From: Nostoc sp. JL34
GTDB lineage: Bacteria > Cyanobacteriota > Cyanobacteriia > Cyanobacteriales > Nostocaceae
Assembly: GCF_017114945.1 (NCBI RefSeq)
Contig: NZ_JABXKQ010000047.1
Coordinates: 62,001 to 126,000 of the forward strand
Direction: 5' to 3'
Length of the DNA stretch: 64,000 nt
Shown piece after piece: positions 18,320 through 27,060 of this stretch; positions within the stretch are counted from its first letter, which is position 1, and every line of letters starts with the position of its first letter. The notes below the pieces were generated by a model. It was not told where the DNA came from. It searched no databases and saw nothing but the letters and a program-made list of their open reading frames with translations. Made by a program: the position numbers and the translations under genes.

Positions 18320-19564
18320 TTATTTCACGTCGGTGACACGCCAGCTAAGTTTCCAATTAACCCAGAAATTCCAGATGGTAGCAACTGCGATCGCAATAAA
18401 GTTGGCAATATAACGGTTAGGAATAAGAAAATTGAATACCAGATTCAATATCAGTACATTCAATACCAGTCCAGCAAGGCAAATGGCGTTGAATTTCAAA
18501 AACCGCTTCAAGCGTTGATGCCATTCTTGCTGTCTGGCGCTGACATCAGCAAATGTCCAAGCGTCATTCCAGAAGAAATTATTTAAAATCGCAATTTCAC
18601 CCGCAATAATTTTGCTGCGCGTCAGTGGCCAAGCCAAGGTAGTCGGATCGCTGAGTAAGTAAAGCACTGTCATATCCACAAATACGCCACTAAAGCCAAC
18701 CAACCCAAAGCGCAGGAATCGACTAACGGGGAAATTGACTTTTCTACTCAATCGTCCGACTCGTCCTGTGGAAAGCCGCAATCGGACTAAGTGGTGGATG
18801 TAATCTATATATTGCTTCCATGTCACCTTACTCTCACCCTCTTTGCGTTCGCAGAAGACATACCCAACTTCGGCAACTTGGTGTACATTTCCTCGGCCGA
18901 TTACTTCTAGAAGAATTTTGTATCCAACTGGATTAAGTGTTGCATTAGCGATCGCACTCCGGCGCACCATAAAATAACCACTCATGGGGTCGGAAACTCT
19001 GCCCAGTACTCCTGGTAAGATCACCAAACCTAACAACTGAGCGCCACGAGACAAGAAACGCCTAGCAACACTCCAGCTACTGACACCGCCTCCTTCAACA
19101 TGACGGCTGGCTACTGCCAAATCTGCTCCCTGCTCAAGACTACGCAACAATTGCATCAACACCTCTGGTGGATGCTGCAAATCTCCATCAATTACCCCCA
19201 ACACACTCCCCGTAGCTGCTTGCCACCCACGAATTACGGCTGAGGACAGCCCCCGTTCCTGTTGGCGTCGCATCACCCGCAATTGGGGGTATTCTGTCGT
19301 CAACGATTGCGCTATCTCCCAAGTTCGGTCTGGGCTATCATCGTCTACCACTATTAGTTCATAGTTTCCTGGAATCGATTCATCCAGTAACTGACTCAAT
19401 ATGCTGACTACATTTTTGATGTTGTCACGCTCTTTATAAGTAGGAATTACTAGAGAAAGATGGATAGATTCACCACTTGTACCCACACGGTTAGGAGGCA
19501 ACTCTGAAATCTTTAGTGGGCCAGTTGGTACTGTTAACAGCGAGTTGGATGAGTTTGTCTTCAT
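18320..19564 (-). CDS. Polyprenyl-phosphate glycosyltransferase (GT2) with GtrA-like membrane domain
   Basis: Read from the ATG at 19564 (414 residues), residues ~35-260 form a dolichol-phosphate-mannose-synthase-like GT2 domain: LVIPTYKERDNIKNVVSIL, the metal/nucleotide motif VVDDDSPDRTWEIA, GVIDGDLQHPPEVL, and MSGYFMVRRSA. Residues ~285-405 form a GtrA-like domain with four hydrophobic helices (FLRFGLVGFSGVFVDMTVLYL ... NNFFWNDAWTFAD). Such proteins load a sugar onto a polyprenyl phosphate and help flip it across the membrane. The neighbouring GT39 enzyme, downstream on the same strand, would use the product. A TTG start at 19615 in the same frame is possible but adds an unconserved leader. 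Confidence 0.87.
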   Translation of the reverse strand: MKTNSSNSLLTVPTGPLKISELPPNRVGTSGESIHLSLVIPTYKERDNIKNVVSILSQLLDESIPGNYELIVVDDDSPDRTWEIAQSLTTEYPQLRVMRRQQERGLSSAVIRGWQAATGSVLGVIDGDLQHPPEVLMQLLRSLEQGADLAVASRHVEGGGVSSWSVARRFLSRGAQLLGLVILPGVLGRVSDPMSGYFMVRRSAIANATLNPVGYKILLEVIGRGNVHQVAEVGYVFCERKEGESKVTWKQYIDYIHHLVRLRLSTGRVGRLSRKVNFPVSRFLRFGLVGFSGVFVDMTVLYLLSDPTTLAWPLTRSKIIAGEIAILNNFFWNDAWTFADVSARQQEWHQRLKRFLKFNAICLAGLVLNVLILNLVFNFLIPNRYIANFIAIAVATIWNFWVNWKLSWRVTDVK

Positions 19565-20377
19565 ATTCCAAATTGCAGAACGACAATGTGTAAAGTCCGT
19601 AGAAAATAGAGTCAAACATCTGCTGACTTTATTAAATGAACCTAGCTACTTAAAACTTGAGGAATACTTTTGCTACGGTTAGCTGTTCTGAAGTTTAGTA
19701 ATTTCCGCACTTAGATTCACAGTATTTTCCCAAACTTCATCTAAACTTTACATTTCGCCACTTATTTTTAAGATAATTTATGTGCGATTACATACCTATT
19801 TTACACAAATCTACTGTACCACTAACTCACTAAGTCAGCAAATATACAGTTACTCAAGCGTATTTTATGATTTCCAGTACTAGTAGGGGTAATATTAAGT
19901 GAATATGAAGTATTTTCAGATTTGGTAATATACTTTTGCATTATTGCTAATAACTATTATAAGAAGATATAAAGTGCAAATGCCAATTACATAAGCTTGT
20001 TATATCCGTAAAAATCTGCTTGTTGATGTAATAAGTCTTGAATTAATTAAATACCACAATATAGAGAAAAATCAAAATATTTTTTTGTGAAGTAGTGGTA
20101 GCTATTTCTCAACGGTAAAAGCAGCTATAGGATTCCTATTTAATTAGGATAATTTATCAAGAAAAGCAGAGAGCAGGAGGCAGAAAGGAGGAGAAATATT
20201 GCTTCCTCCTTTCTTCTGCAACCGAAAAAAAGCAAGGGTTTAATACCCCCACCAAATTTTTAATTTGCTGGCTCTTATTCAGGAGGGGTCTGAATCTCCA
20301 ATCCCCAATCCCCAAATACCTCCTTTACTCGTAATATTAGATACTATATTCTCGGTTTTATTGCTGTTGGGGTGTTA
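19565..20377. other. Long AT-rich intergenic region
   Basis: About 800 bp between divergent genes with no convincing frame. A purine-rich short tandem repeat (20166-20195, GCAGAGAGCAGGAGGC-like) and a facing CTTCCTCCTTTCTTCTGC run (20201-20218) are visible. Otherwise it seems to be promoter DNA. Confidence 0.55.
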
Positions 20378-20857
20378 ATGACTGTTTTACAAAAATATAC
20401 TGTTCTTGCTCCTGTTAGCCTGAGCATCGCTTTGCTTATTACCAGTTGCAGCGAAAATAAAGTCTCTCAGTGCCAGCGACTGATTCGAGTTGTGAATGCT
20501 GGAACCTCTCTGATTGATAAAAATAAAGGAACGCAAGTGATAACTAGCATACAGCTATCTAAAGATTTAGAATTTGTGACTAAATCGATTAGAGAACTGA
20601 ATTTAACAGATCCAAAGCTGAAAGAATTTCAAAGCGGTTTTGTCAAGATTTTTCAAAATCTCAGTCAAGCGATCGCTAAAGCTGGTAAGGCGCTTGGTGC
20701 AACCAAAACAGCAGAAGCATCCGTATCTGGTAGAGAAAGAATCCAAAAGGCTAGAGCCGAAATTGATTCAACACTGACAACAGCAGCTACAACTGTTGGC
20801 AAACAGTCAGATACGTTAGTCAATCAGATGAATAAGTATTGTAGCCAGCCAGAATAA
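20378..20857 (+). CDS. Putative lipoprotein of unknown function
   Basis: Read from the ATG at 20378, the 159-residue product has a lipoprotein signal peptide: MTVLQKYTVLAPVSLSIALL followed by the lipobox ITSC, with Cys near residue 24 as the lipidation site. The mature part has CQRLIRVVNAGTSLIDKN, then amphipathic helices rich in Lys, Ala and Gln (KAGKALGATKTAEASVSGRE, KARAEIDSTLTTAATTVGKQ) and a final Cys. Helical-bundle lipoproteins of this type are common in cyanobacteria; the role is not known. A GTG at 20372 is an alternative start. The downstream porin gene follows after ~200 bp on the same strand, so an envelope function is likely. Confidence 0.7.
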   Translation: MTVLQKYTVLAPVSLSIALLITSCSENKVSQCQRLIRVVNAGTSLIDKNKGTQVITSIQLSKDLEFVTKSIRELNLTDPKLKEFQSGFVKIFQNLSQAIAKAGKALGATKTAEASVSGRERIQKARAEIDSTLTTAATTVGKQSDTLVNQMNKYCSQPE

Positions 20858-21055
20858 TCTATCTGGGGCATTGGGCAGAGGGGAAAAACTTACTGCAACT
20901 TCTCCTCTGCTCTTTCATTCTCCCACTGATACAGCGATCGCTCTCAGAACGACAGTAACTTTTATCACTTCTTTTTAAAAAATTTTCCTGATATACACCA
21001 ACTTTATCTGTCAAAAGAAGTATTGGTGCAAGTCAAATGAAATACCAGGAGTGAT

Positions 21056-22939
21056 ATGAGTCTACTGATGGCGAGTGTGCTGGCAACAGCGCCAATATCT
21101 GCGCTCAATTTACCAGAACAGTCCGTAATTCTGTCAGAAAAACCAGTGCAGCAGTCAACACAGGATAATTTATCTCAAGTTGTCTCACCTGCTGAAATTA
21201 CACCACCTGAATTCGTGCAGCCAAATGTAACCACCTCATCAGCGATAAATAATAAGTACGAAAATATACTGAAAAAAAGTAGAGAAAAAATTCAATTCAT
21301 CAGTTCCCCTAACTTACCGGAATTAAAAGAGACTCAATCTGTAACAGAAGTTGCACAGAACCAGGAAAATATAGAAGAATTTTCCCAATCTCCCCATCCC
21401 CCAGACTCAGACAACCAAATGTCTCAAGTCACCTCAGTATCGCAACTCCAGGACGTGCAACCTTCTGACTGGGCTTTTGGTGCTTTGCAATCTTTAGTAG
21501 AACGTTATGGCTGCATTGCGAGATACCCGGATGGGACTTATCTGGGGAATCGTAGCATCAGCCGCTATGAATTTGCTGCTGGTTTAGACGCTTGCTTAGA
21601 GAAGATTAACGAAGCGATGCCTGCGGCGGGCTACGCCTACGCTAACAATAAAATTAATACTGTTAATAATGAAGATTTAATCTTGCTGCAAAGGTTGCAA
21701 GGCGAATTTAAAGCAGAGTTGCAGCAATTACAGCAGCGTATCGAGGCTGTGGAAAAGCGGACTAGTGAATTACGAGGAAATCAGTTTTCCACAACTACCA
21801 GATTATTTGGTCAAGCTATTTTTAGCGTGCAGGGAACCAATCGCACCGATTTGGATTTGTTTCCTAGAGATGGAATACCTGAACGCCAAGGAAAAACCAA
21901 TCTGACCTTCACAAGTAGCGCCCAACTAACCTTAGCAACTTCATTTACAGGGCGGGATTTGCTGTTAACAGGGCTATCTGCGGGTAATTTGGGTTCTACT
22001 GCATCATTGCTATCTACCAATATGGGGCGATTGGGTTTCGAGTCCAATACAGATAACAATCTAGTTATTAGTGACTTATCTTATCGATTTCTCGCCTCGG
22101 ATAACTTGGGAATTGTCGTCGGTACGGCGGGAGTCAATCCCATTAACACCTTTCGTGGTATTAGCCCTTTAGAAGGTTCTAGCGACGGTGCAATTTCTCT
22201 ATTTGGTCAGCGGAACCCGATTTTAAGTATTGGCAACGGCACTGGTGGTATAGGCTTTGATTGGCAGATTAGCGATCGCATCAGTTTGCAAGGCGTTTAT
22301 AGTGCGGAAATACCCAGTTTCCCTGGCGACACCAAGCAGGGCGGACTATTTGGTGGTAGATATACTGCTGGCGCTCAGTTAAGTTTAGCACCCACAAACA
22401 ACATCGATATCGGCGTCCATTATCTTTATTCCCACTCCCCAGATGGCTTACTGGGAAGTGGTATTGGCGATTCTCAACTGATTTCACCTTTTGCAGATGC
22501 GACAGCTTTCAATACCCAAGCAATTGGCGCTACCGTTGCTTGGCGAATTAACCCTAACTTGCAGTTGGGCGGTTGGGGTGGCTTTACTTCTTCCAAGCCA
22601 TTTAACCTTTCTGGAAGTGTGGAAACAACCAATTGGATGGTATTCGCAGCTTTTCCCAATTTGTTGCGTCCTGGGAATTTAGGGGGCGTTCTTGTAGGAC
22701 AACCGCCCAAAATTACTTCGAGTACTTTACCCGAAGGCTTAAATTTTCCTAACTTTTCAGATGGCGGGACAGCAAGCGGACGGAGTGACACATCAATTCA
22801 CGTAGAAGTTTTTTACCGCGCCCAACTGAGCGACAATATTGCCCTGACTCCTGGCTTATTCGTCATTTTCAATCCCGATCACAATGCTGCTAACGATGCT
22901 TTAGTCGTTGGGGCATTAAGAGCAACTTTCCGGTTTTAA
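21056..22939 (+). CDS. SLH-domain outer-membrane porin (OprB-like, iron-uptake porin family)
   Basis: The 627-residue protein has a short hydrophobic N-terminus and a Pro/Ser/Gln-rich spacer. An SLH domain at about residues 125-190 (VSQLQDVQPSDWAFGALQSL, YPDGTYLGNRSISRYEFAAG) binds peptidoglycan-linked polymer, and a coiled coil at 215-245 (LQGEFKAELQQLQQRIEAVE) would span the periplasm. A carbohydrate-selective OprB-type beta-barrel to the C-terminal ...RATFRF, ending in Phe, completes it. It forms a diffusion channel in the outer membrane. Members of this family have been linked to iron uptake in cyanobacteria. CCAGGAG lies upstream of the ATG. Residues MPAAGYAYA in the SLH-to-coil linker are encoded by a dispersed genomic repeat inserted in frame. 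Confidence 0.9.
   Translation: MSLLMASVLATAPISALNLPEQSVILSEKPVQQSTQDNLSQVVSPAEITPPEFVQPNVTTSSAINNKYENILKKSREKIQFISSPNLPELKETQSVTEVAQNQENIEEFSQSPHPPDSDNQMSQVTSVSQLQDVQPSDWAFGALQSLVERYGCIARYPDGTYLGNRSISRYEFAAGLDACLEKINEAMPAAGYAYANNKINTVNNEDLILLQRLQGEFKAELQQLQQRIEAVEKRTSELRGNQFSTTTRLFGQAIFSVQGTNRTDLDLFPRDGIPERQGKTNLTFTSSAQLTLATSFTGRDLLLTGLSAGNLGSTASLLSTNMGRLGFESNTDNNLVISDLSYRFLASDNLGIVVGTAGVNPINTFRGISPLEGSSDGAISLFGQRNPILSIGNGTGGIGFDWQISDRISLQGVYSAEIPSFPGDTKQGGLFGGRYTAGAQLSLAPTNNIDIGVHYLYSHSPDGLLGSGIGDSQLISPFADATAFNTQAIGATVAWRINPNLQLGGWGGFTSSKPFNLSGSVETTNWMVFAAFPNLLRPGNLGGVLVGQPPKITSSTLPEGLNFPNFSDGGTASGRSDTSIHVEVFYRAQLSDNIALTPGLFVIFNPDHNAANDALVVGALRATFRF
21614..21642 (+). repeat. Dispersed GCGATGCCTGCGGCGGGC-type repeat within the porin gene
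   Basis: The 29 bp unit beginning GCGATGCCTGCGG and ending CTACGCCTACGC recurs with three differences at 42797-42825 (intergenic), and a shortened inverted copy lies at 45558-45576. Here it is in frame and encodes a small linker. Confidence 0.7.
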
Positions 22940-23089
22940 TTTTGTACTGATGTAAATGTAATCAAATACGCTATTTGCATACTGGGTTATTCAGTATTAG
23001 ATGCTTTCACTATCCGGTGAGAGCAAGAAAACCCCGTGCGTAAACCTATGCGTATTTTTTTTATATGTGATTAAAGGAGCAAAATTTTC

Positions 23090-24268
23090 ATGAAATTAAA
23101 TTCATTCACTAAATTGGGCTGTGTAGTTGTTAGCAGCAGCAGTTTAGCCGCAGCCTTCATCGGTTTAGGTGGAACAAGTGCTTTTGCTCAAATTACAATT
23201 CAAAGCACTGGCACATTATCAGGCACTATCCAACTTCCCAGCATTAATCCCAATTTCAATCAAAGCACTACTCGTGTTGATACAGATGACACGGGGACTT
23301 ACTCTCGGAACTTAGGTACTAATAATAATCCTAATTACGTTCCTGTATACAAGTCAGATTATGTGCAGGTAAGAACACGTGGTGATGGTAGTCTGCATTA
23401 TTTTGTTGACTTTAAAGGCATTCCGATTGTCTCCTTTAATGGCGTTCTGACTTCGCCGATTCTCTCTGAAGGTGAATTGACACCATATAAATACCAGGGA
23501 AGATTGGCAGGAACCACATTTCAAGGAGTAGTTCAGGATGAATTTAATCTCACAAAAGCCTTATACACTGGTATTGTCACCGATCCAAACACTGGAAACC
23601 AGTATCAGGGCACTTTTGAAGTGAGTGGATATGGAGTGCGATATAGCGATCGCAATGGTGGTGCAACCCCCACAGTCTTTGATTTCAAGTCTGATATTCC
23701 AGGTTCGCCAAAGGTAACTTCTTTGGAAATGACTAACTCTCCCCTAGCGAGAATAATAATCAAAGTACCTGCAACTGCAACTCTCATAACTCCCACACCA
23801 CCAACTACTGGTGGTAGCACACCCACTCCCCCGCCACCAACTACTGGTAGTAGCACACCCACTCCCCCGCCAGTAATTAGCGGTGGTAGTATACCCATTC
23901 CCCCACTAGTAATTGACGGTGGTAGCACACCTACTCCTACACCCGTAATTAGTAGCGGTAGCACACCCACTCCTGCACCTGTAGTTAATGGTGGTAGCAC
24001 ACCCGCTCCTGCACCTGTAGTTAGTGGTGGTAGTGCGATCGCTTCCTCGACACCTACAATCTACACATCTGGATCTAATTCTCCATCGCTCTCTACTACA
24101 CCTAATATGGAATTCAGTAGCGGTAATTCTCTGGAGATTAATCAAGTAGTTGTTAAACCTGCAACCCTTGCTCAAGCTGCTTGTTCACAGGATTCTGCCA
24201 AGATTTGTACAACACCCACCTCACCCAAACAAGCGATCGGCCCCCGTAGTCGAGTGCTACTGCATTAG
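23090..24268 (+). CDS. Secreted protein with Pro/Thr/Gly-rich tandem repeats
   Basis: The 392-residue product starts with a signal peptide (MKLNSFTKLGCVVVSSSSLA ... AFA) and probable cleavage after SAFA. Residues ~35-235 form a domain with no family I can name; ITIQSTGTLSGTIQLPSINP and the beta-rich DGSLHYFVDFKGIPIVSFN are visible. Residues ~239-310 are six 12-residue repeats of the form x-x-G-G-S-T-P-T-P-x-P-V. A Ser-rich tail ends with SQDSAKICTTP and a basic stretch. Such repeats behave as extended linkers or glycosylation sites in surface proteins. It lies ~150 bp downstream of the porin on the same strand. Function unknown; an exported or sheath-associated role is inferred. Confidence 0.72.
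   Translation: MKLNSFTKLGCVVVSSSSLAAAFIGLGGTSAFAQITIQSTGTLSGTIQLPSINPNFNQSTTRVDTDDTGTYSRNLGTNNNPNYVPVYKSDYVQVRTRGDGSLHYFVDFKGIPIVSFNGVLTSPILSEGELTPYKYQGRLAGTTFQGVVQDEFNLTKALYTGIVTDPNTGNQYQGTFEVSGYGVRYSDRNGGATPTVFDFKSDIPGSPKVTSLEMTNSPLARIIIKVPATATLITPTPPTTGGSTPTPPPPTTGSSTPTPPPVISGGSIPIPPLVIDGGSTPTPTPVISSGSTPTPAPVVNGGSTPAPAPVVSGGSAIASSTPTIYTSGSNSPSLSTTPNMEFSSGNSLEINQVVVKPATLAQAACSQDSAKICTTPTSPKQAIGPRSRVLLH
23804..24019 (+). repeat. Six 36-bp in-frame tandem repeats
   Basis: Each unit encodes 12 residues of the type TTGGSTPTPPPP, ISSGSTPTPAPV or VNGGSTPAPAPV; the series ends with a partial VSGGS unit. Copies have diverged in third positions and at the two variable residues, which indicates an old array. 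Confidence 0.75.
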
Positions 24269-24318
24269 TTAGGGACTTTCACATAAAAAAGATCCATCCA
24301 ACTACTTTTTCTAGGGTG

Positions 24319-24566
24319 GGCGTCTCGCCATTGGTGTCAAGTTAAGCTCAAACTTCCTATGTCAATAAGCATTTAGGCTTAAAAATTCGGTTTGAAAGGG
24401 ACAAAAAACGAACTTTTTCATGGACTATTAATGCTTTGTTTATTAGCATCACTCCCAGCTTGCGTATAAAAGTCAGAAAAAAGTTCACCTTTATACTTCG
24501 TTCCTAACAAAACCTATCGTTGACAAATGGGTTTTAACCTTAAGTTGACACTAATGGCGTCTCGCC
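24319..24566. mobile_element. Non-autonomous element (MITE-like) with 17-bp terminal inverted repeats and 11-bp flanking direct repeats
   Basis: ATTGGTGTCAAGTTAAG (24330-24346) is mirrored by CTTAAGTTGACACTAAT (24539-24555) with two mismatches, bounding a 226 bp element. The 11-base GGCGTCTCGCC occurs immediately outside both ends (24319-24329 and 24556-24566) and looks like a target-site duplication. No transposase frame is inside. A duplication of 10-12 bp would fit an IS4-type transposase acting in trans; that assignment is inference. Confidence 0.75.
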
Positions 24567-24995
24567 TGCCCCTAAGCAAACACTGACTTGACAAAAACTT
24601 TGAGTGCTTCTGGAACTCTAGCAGGGCAAAATGAAATCAATATAATAGTTAGTACAGGGGCAACATTGCAATTAAAACAGTCCACCAGAAGTTATTGGCG
24701 GTCTTTTTGTTGCTTAGACTACCTTTTGGTGGTAGATTTTACCCTGATGATTTTCTGGCTATACTAGTGACTTAAGCTGATTGATAAATTTCATTCCCCA
24801 GCATGAAATATACAAAAACTCTAAATTTTGGATATATATCAGTGTGTATTTACTTTTAACTGACACAAAAATATTGTCTGATGTTGGAGGAAATTAATTT
24901 TCTTGGGGATTACAAAAACTCGATCAATCACTGAGGTTAACACTAACACTACAGAGTGAATTTACATCCATCAAATATCTTCCGAGTAAGCACCT
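24567..24995. other. Intergenic region between the MITE and the DUF1361 gene
   Basis: No gene is evident. A weak hairpin (CTACC at 24719-24723 with GGTAG at 24731-24735, followed by ATTTT) may be a terminator. The remainder is AT-rich and presumably promoter DNA for the DUF1361 gene. Confidence 0.5.
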
Positions 24996-25652
24996 ATGAA
25001 AGAAGAATTGATAGCCAGAGTTGTGCATGTCTTGCGAATTAATATGAGTTGGATGACTTGGAATTTATTTCTGGCTTTTATACCTTTGGCTTTGAGTGTG
25101 TGGCTATTTCGCTTTAAGCGTGGAGGCACTTGGCTTTGGTGGCTAGGATTCTTAGTTTTCTATGCTTTTTTACCAAATGCACCATATTTATTGACTGATG
25201 TAATTCACTTGATAGATGATATCCGAACGATTCAATCGGTTTGGATGATTACTTTGGTACTTTTTCCTGTGTATTTGTTAGTAATTTTAGGTGGATTTGA
25301 AGCTTATGTAATATCGTTAATTAATTGGGGTTACTATTTACATCGGATCGGCAAGAGCCAATGGATTTGGCGCGTTGAGTTGATTACACATTTTCTCTGT
25401 GCTGTTGGTGTTTATTGGGGACGATTTTTGCGTTTCAACAGTTGGGATTTTATAACTCAACCCGATGCCGTACTTACCAAAGGCGTAGAAGAAATTCTTG
25501 GAAAACAGCCCTTGGTAATTATTGCTATCACCTTTGTGGTACTAGCAGGTTTGTACTGGATTATGAAACGAGTAACTTTAAGTTTTAGCCAACCAAGTAG
25601 CAAAATAGGGATCAACTCAGAACGTGCAAACTCTAACACGCCAAACATCTGA
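24996..25652 (+). CDS. DUF1361 family integral membrane protein
   Basis: The 218-residue product has about six hydrophobic helices. Family landmarks are FLAFIPLALSVWLFRF, WWLGFLVFYAFLPNAPYLLT followed by DVIHL, and GVYWGRFLRFNSWDFITQP, where the conserved Asn-Ala-Pro-Tyr and R-F-L-R-x-N-S-W-D elements face conserved polar positions. It is a membrane protein of unknown function that is widespread in bacteria and often stands alone. The ATG at 24996 gives a normal family length; there is no clear Shine-Dalgarno site. The soluble C-terminal tail is short and Ser/Asn-rich. No functional partner is evident in its neighbours. Confidence 0.85.
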   Translation: MKEELIARVVHVLRINMSWMTWNLFLAFIPLALSVWLFRFKRGGTWLWWLGFLVFYAFLPNAPYLLTDVIHLIDDIRTIQSVWMITLVLFPVYLLVILGGFEAYVISLINWGYYLHRIGKSQWIWRVELITHFLCAVGVYWGRFLRFNSWDFITQPDAVLTKGVEEILGKQPLVIIAITFVVLAGLYWIMKRVTLSFSQPSSKIGINSERANSNTPNI

Positions 25653-25924
25653 TGAATGTGGCGATTTTAGCTTGGAAATTTGGGGTTTTAATTAGTAATT
25701 ACCTTGATGAATATTGCCTATCAAAAGAAAGATGCAACTAAACTCTCCTTGAGATGAAATAAACTCAGAAGCAAACGGTTAGACTTCAACCGTCATCACC
25801 TGAGAATAACGTCCTATCAGATCATTGAATATCGATGGTCTGGTCTGATGTATATACGAGTTTGGAACAGAAAGATGCGATCGCATTGTTGGGAAAATCC
25901 CAATTGTACTGCTGAAGCCTTGTT

Positions 25925-26749
25925 TCATGGTCGCCATCTGTAACGCGGAACCCACTGAAGGATTTCTTTAGCAAGTTGGGTGTTAATCAAGGCTTTATAA
26001 GGTTCATGTTCATATTCATCACCTCCGCGCCAATGCACTTCAGGAAGTAGAGATTGAGCCATTTCTTGACTAGTTCGATGCGCCGAAGAAATGTCATCAG
26101 CGCATAGTAGCAAGGTAACATGACCAGGATTAGGGCAGTATAAAGCGTATTGTGCTGCTTCTGCGGCGTCTCTCACATCCAGAAAAGCGCCGTATTCCCA
26201 AAATGGATTCCACTCAAAATCGGGATTAGCTTGCCGATTGGAAATAATAAAATCGTAAGTGTCTTCATCAAAAACACCTGGTGGTCGCAGACAAATAGTT
26301 GGGATACCTGTGCTATCAGTAAAATATCTGCACATTTCTTCACCAAGCCGCTTGGAAACAGCATAAGGTGTAGTTGGATAACAAAGATGATTGTCATCTA
26401 AAGGAAGATAGTCAGGTTTTCTCTCACCTTTAAAGATTCCCAATACATCAACACTGCTGAAGAAAACAACACGTTTGAGTTTTGCCTCTGCTGCTGCTGA
26501 AAGAATATGCCAAGTTCCGAGCAGATTGACTGCCATTATTTCATCTGGCACATCCTCAGAGTTTCCAAGTAGCGCCGCAAGATGAACAACTGCATCGCAG
26601 CCTTGAAGTGCTGAACGAATTTCATTTGGATTCAGAATATTATGACCATTGGCAATATCAAAGCCAATCACTTCACATCCGTCAGCCCGCAAAACTTTTT
26701 CAACAACCGAACCAATCATTCCTTCGTTACCAGTAACTAATACTTTCAT
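25925..26749 (-). CDS. NAD-dependent epimerase/dehydratase (extended SDR)
   Basis: The 274-residue extended short-chain dehydrogenase has Rossmann motif VTGNEGMIGS at residues 5-14, VVHLAALLG at about 54-62 (nucleotide adenine contact), FFSSVDVLG near 96-104 with the catalytic Ser region, and the Tyr-x-x-x-Lys catalytic pair in YAVSKRLGEE near residue 131. Such enzymes epimerise, reduce or dehydrate nucleotide-linked sugars or related substrates with bound NAD(P). The specific substrate cannot be read from sequence. At 274 residues it is shorter than UDP-glucose 4-epimerases (~330). It is a single gene, and the next gene on this strand is separated by ~300 bp with an inserted element. Confidence 0.85.
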   Translation of the reverse strand: MKVLVTGNEGMIGSVVEKVLRADGCEVIGFDIANGHNILNPNEIRSALQGCDAVVHLAALLGNSEDVPDEIMAVNLLGTWHILSAAAEAKLKRVVFFSSVDVLGIFKGERKPDYLPLDDNHLCYPTTPYAVSKRLGEEMCRYFTDSTGIPTICLRPPGVFDEDTYDFIISNRQANPDFEWNPFWEYGAFLDVRDAAEAAQYALYCPNPGHVTLLLCADDISSAHRTSQEMAQSLLPEVHWRGGDEYEHEPYKALINTQLAKEILQWVPRYRWRP

Positions 26750-26892
26750 AACACTCAGGACTATTTCTCATATTTACTAATATGAATACTTAGCATCAAA
26801 GACATTTTAAAATTTTACGTAACTTTGGCAATTTTAGATTTTGTAGTTTTAATTCTGAATTGAAGGAAAAATCTAAAATTGAATTACTTCTA

Positions 26893-27058
26893 AGAGGTTG
26901 TTTGAAAAGTTGTAAAGTATACTCAAAACCCCGCTTCCATTCCTCTCCCCGAAAGGTCGAGAGGCTTTGAAACCCCCATTCCCTTGTAGGGAAGGGGGGC
27001 TGGGGGGTTAGGTTTTCGAGGCTTAGATGTTACCAAAAAAACTTTTCAAACATCCTCT
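26893..27058. mobile_element. Small inverted-repeat element abutting the PEP-synthase-like stop codon
   Basis: AGAGGTTGTTTGAAAAGTT (26893-26911) is mirrored by AACTTTTCAAACATCCTCT (27040-27058) with one mismatch. The 166 bp element ends 2 bp from the TAG at 27061. Inside lies a GC-rich palindromic stretch around CCCTTGTAGGGAAGGGGG. It has no coding capacity and resembles a MITE. No clear target duplication is visible. Confidence 0.65.
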
Positions 27059-27060
27059 AA

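Noticed and set aside
23605..24000. Minus-strand open frame opposite the repeat region of the secreted protein
   Set aside because: It is a low-complexity shadow of the repeat array; the plus-strand frame has a signal peptide and proper start.
24717..24740. Terminator upstream of the DUF1361 gene
   Set aside because: The stem is only 5 bp and the following T-run short; mentioned in the intergenic entry but not called as a feature.
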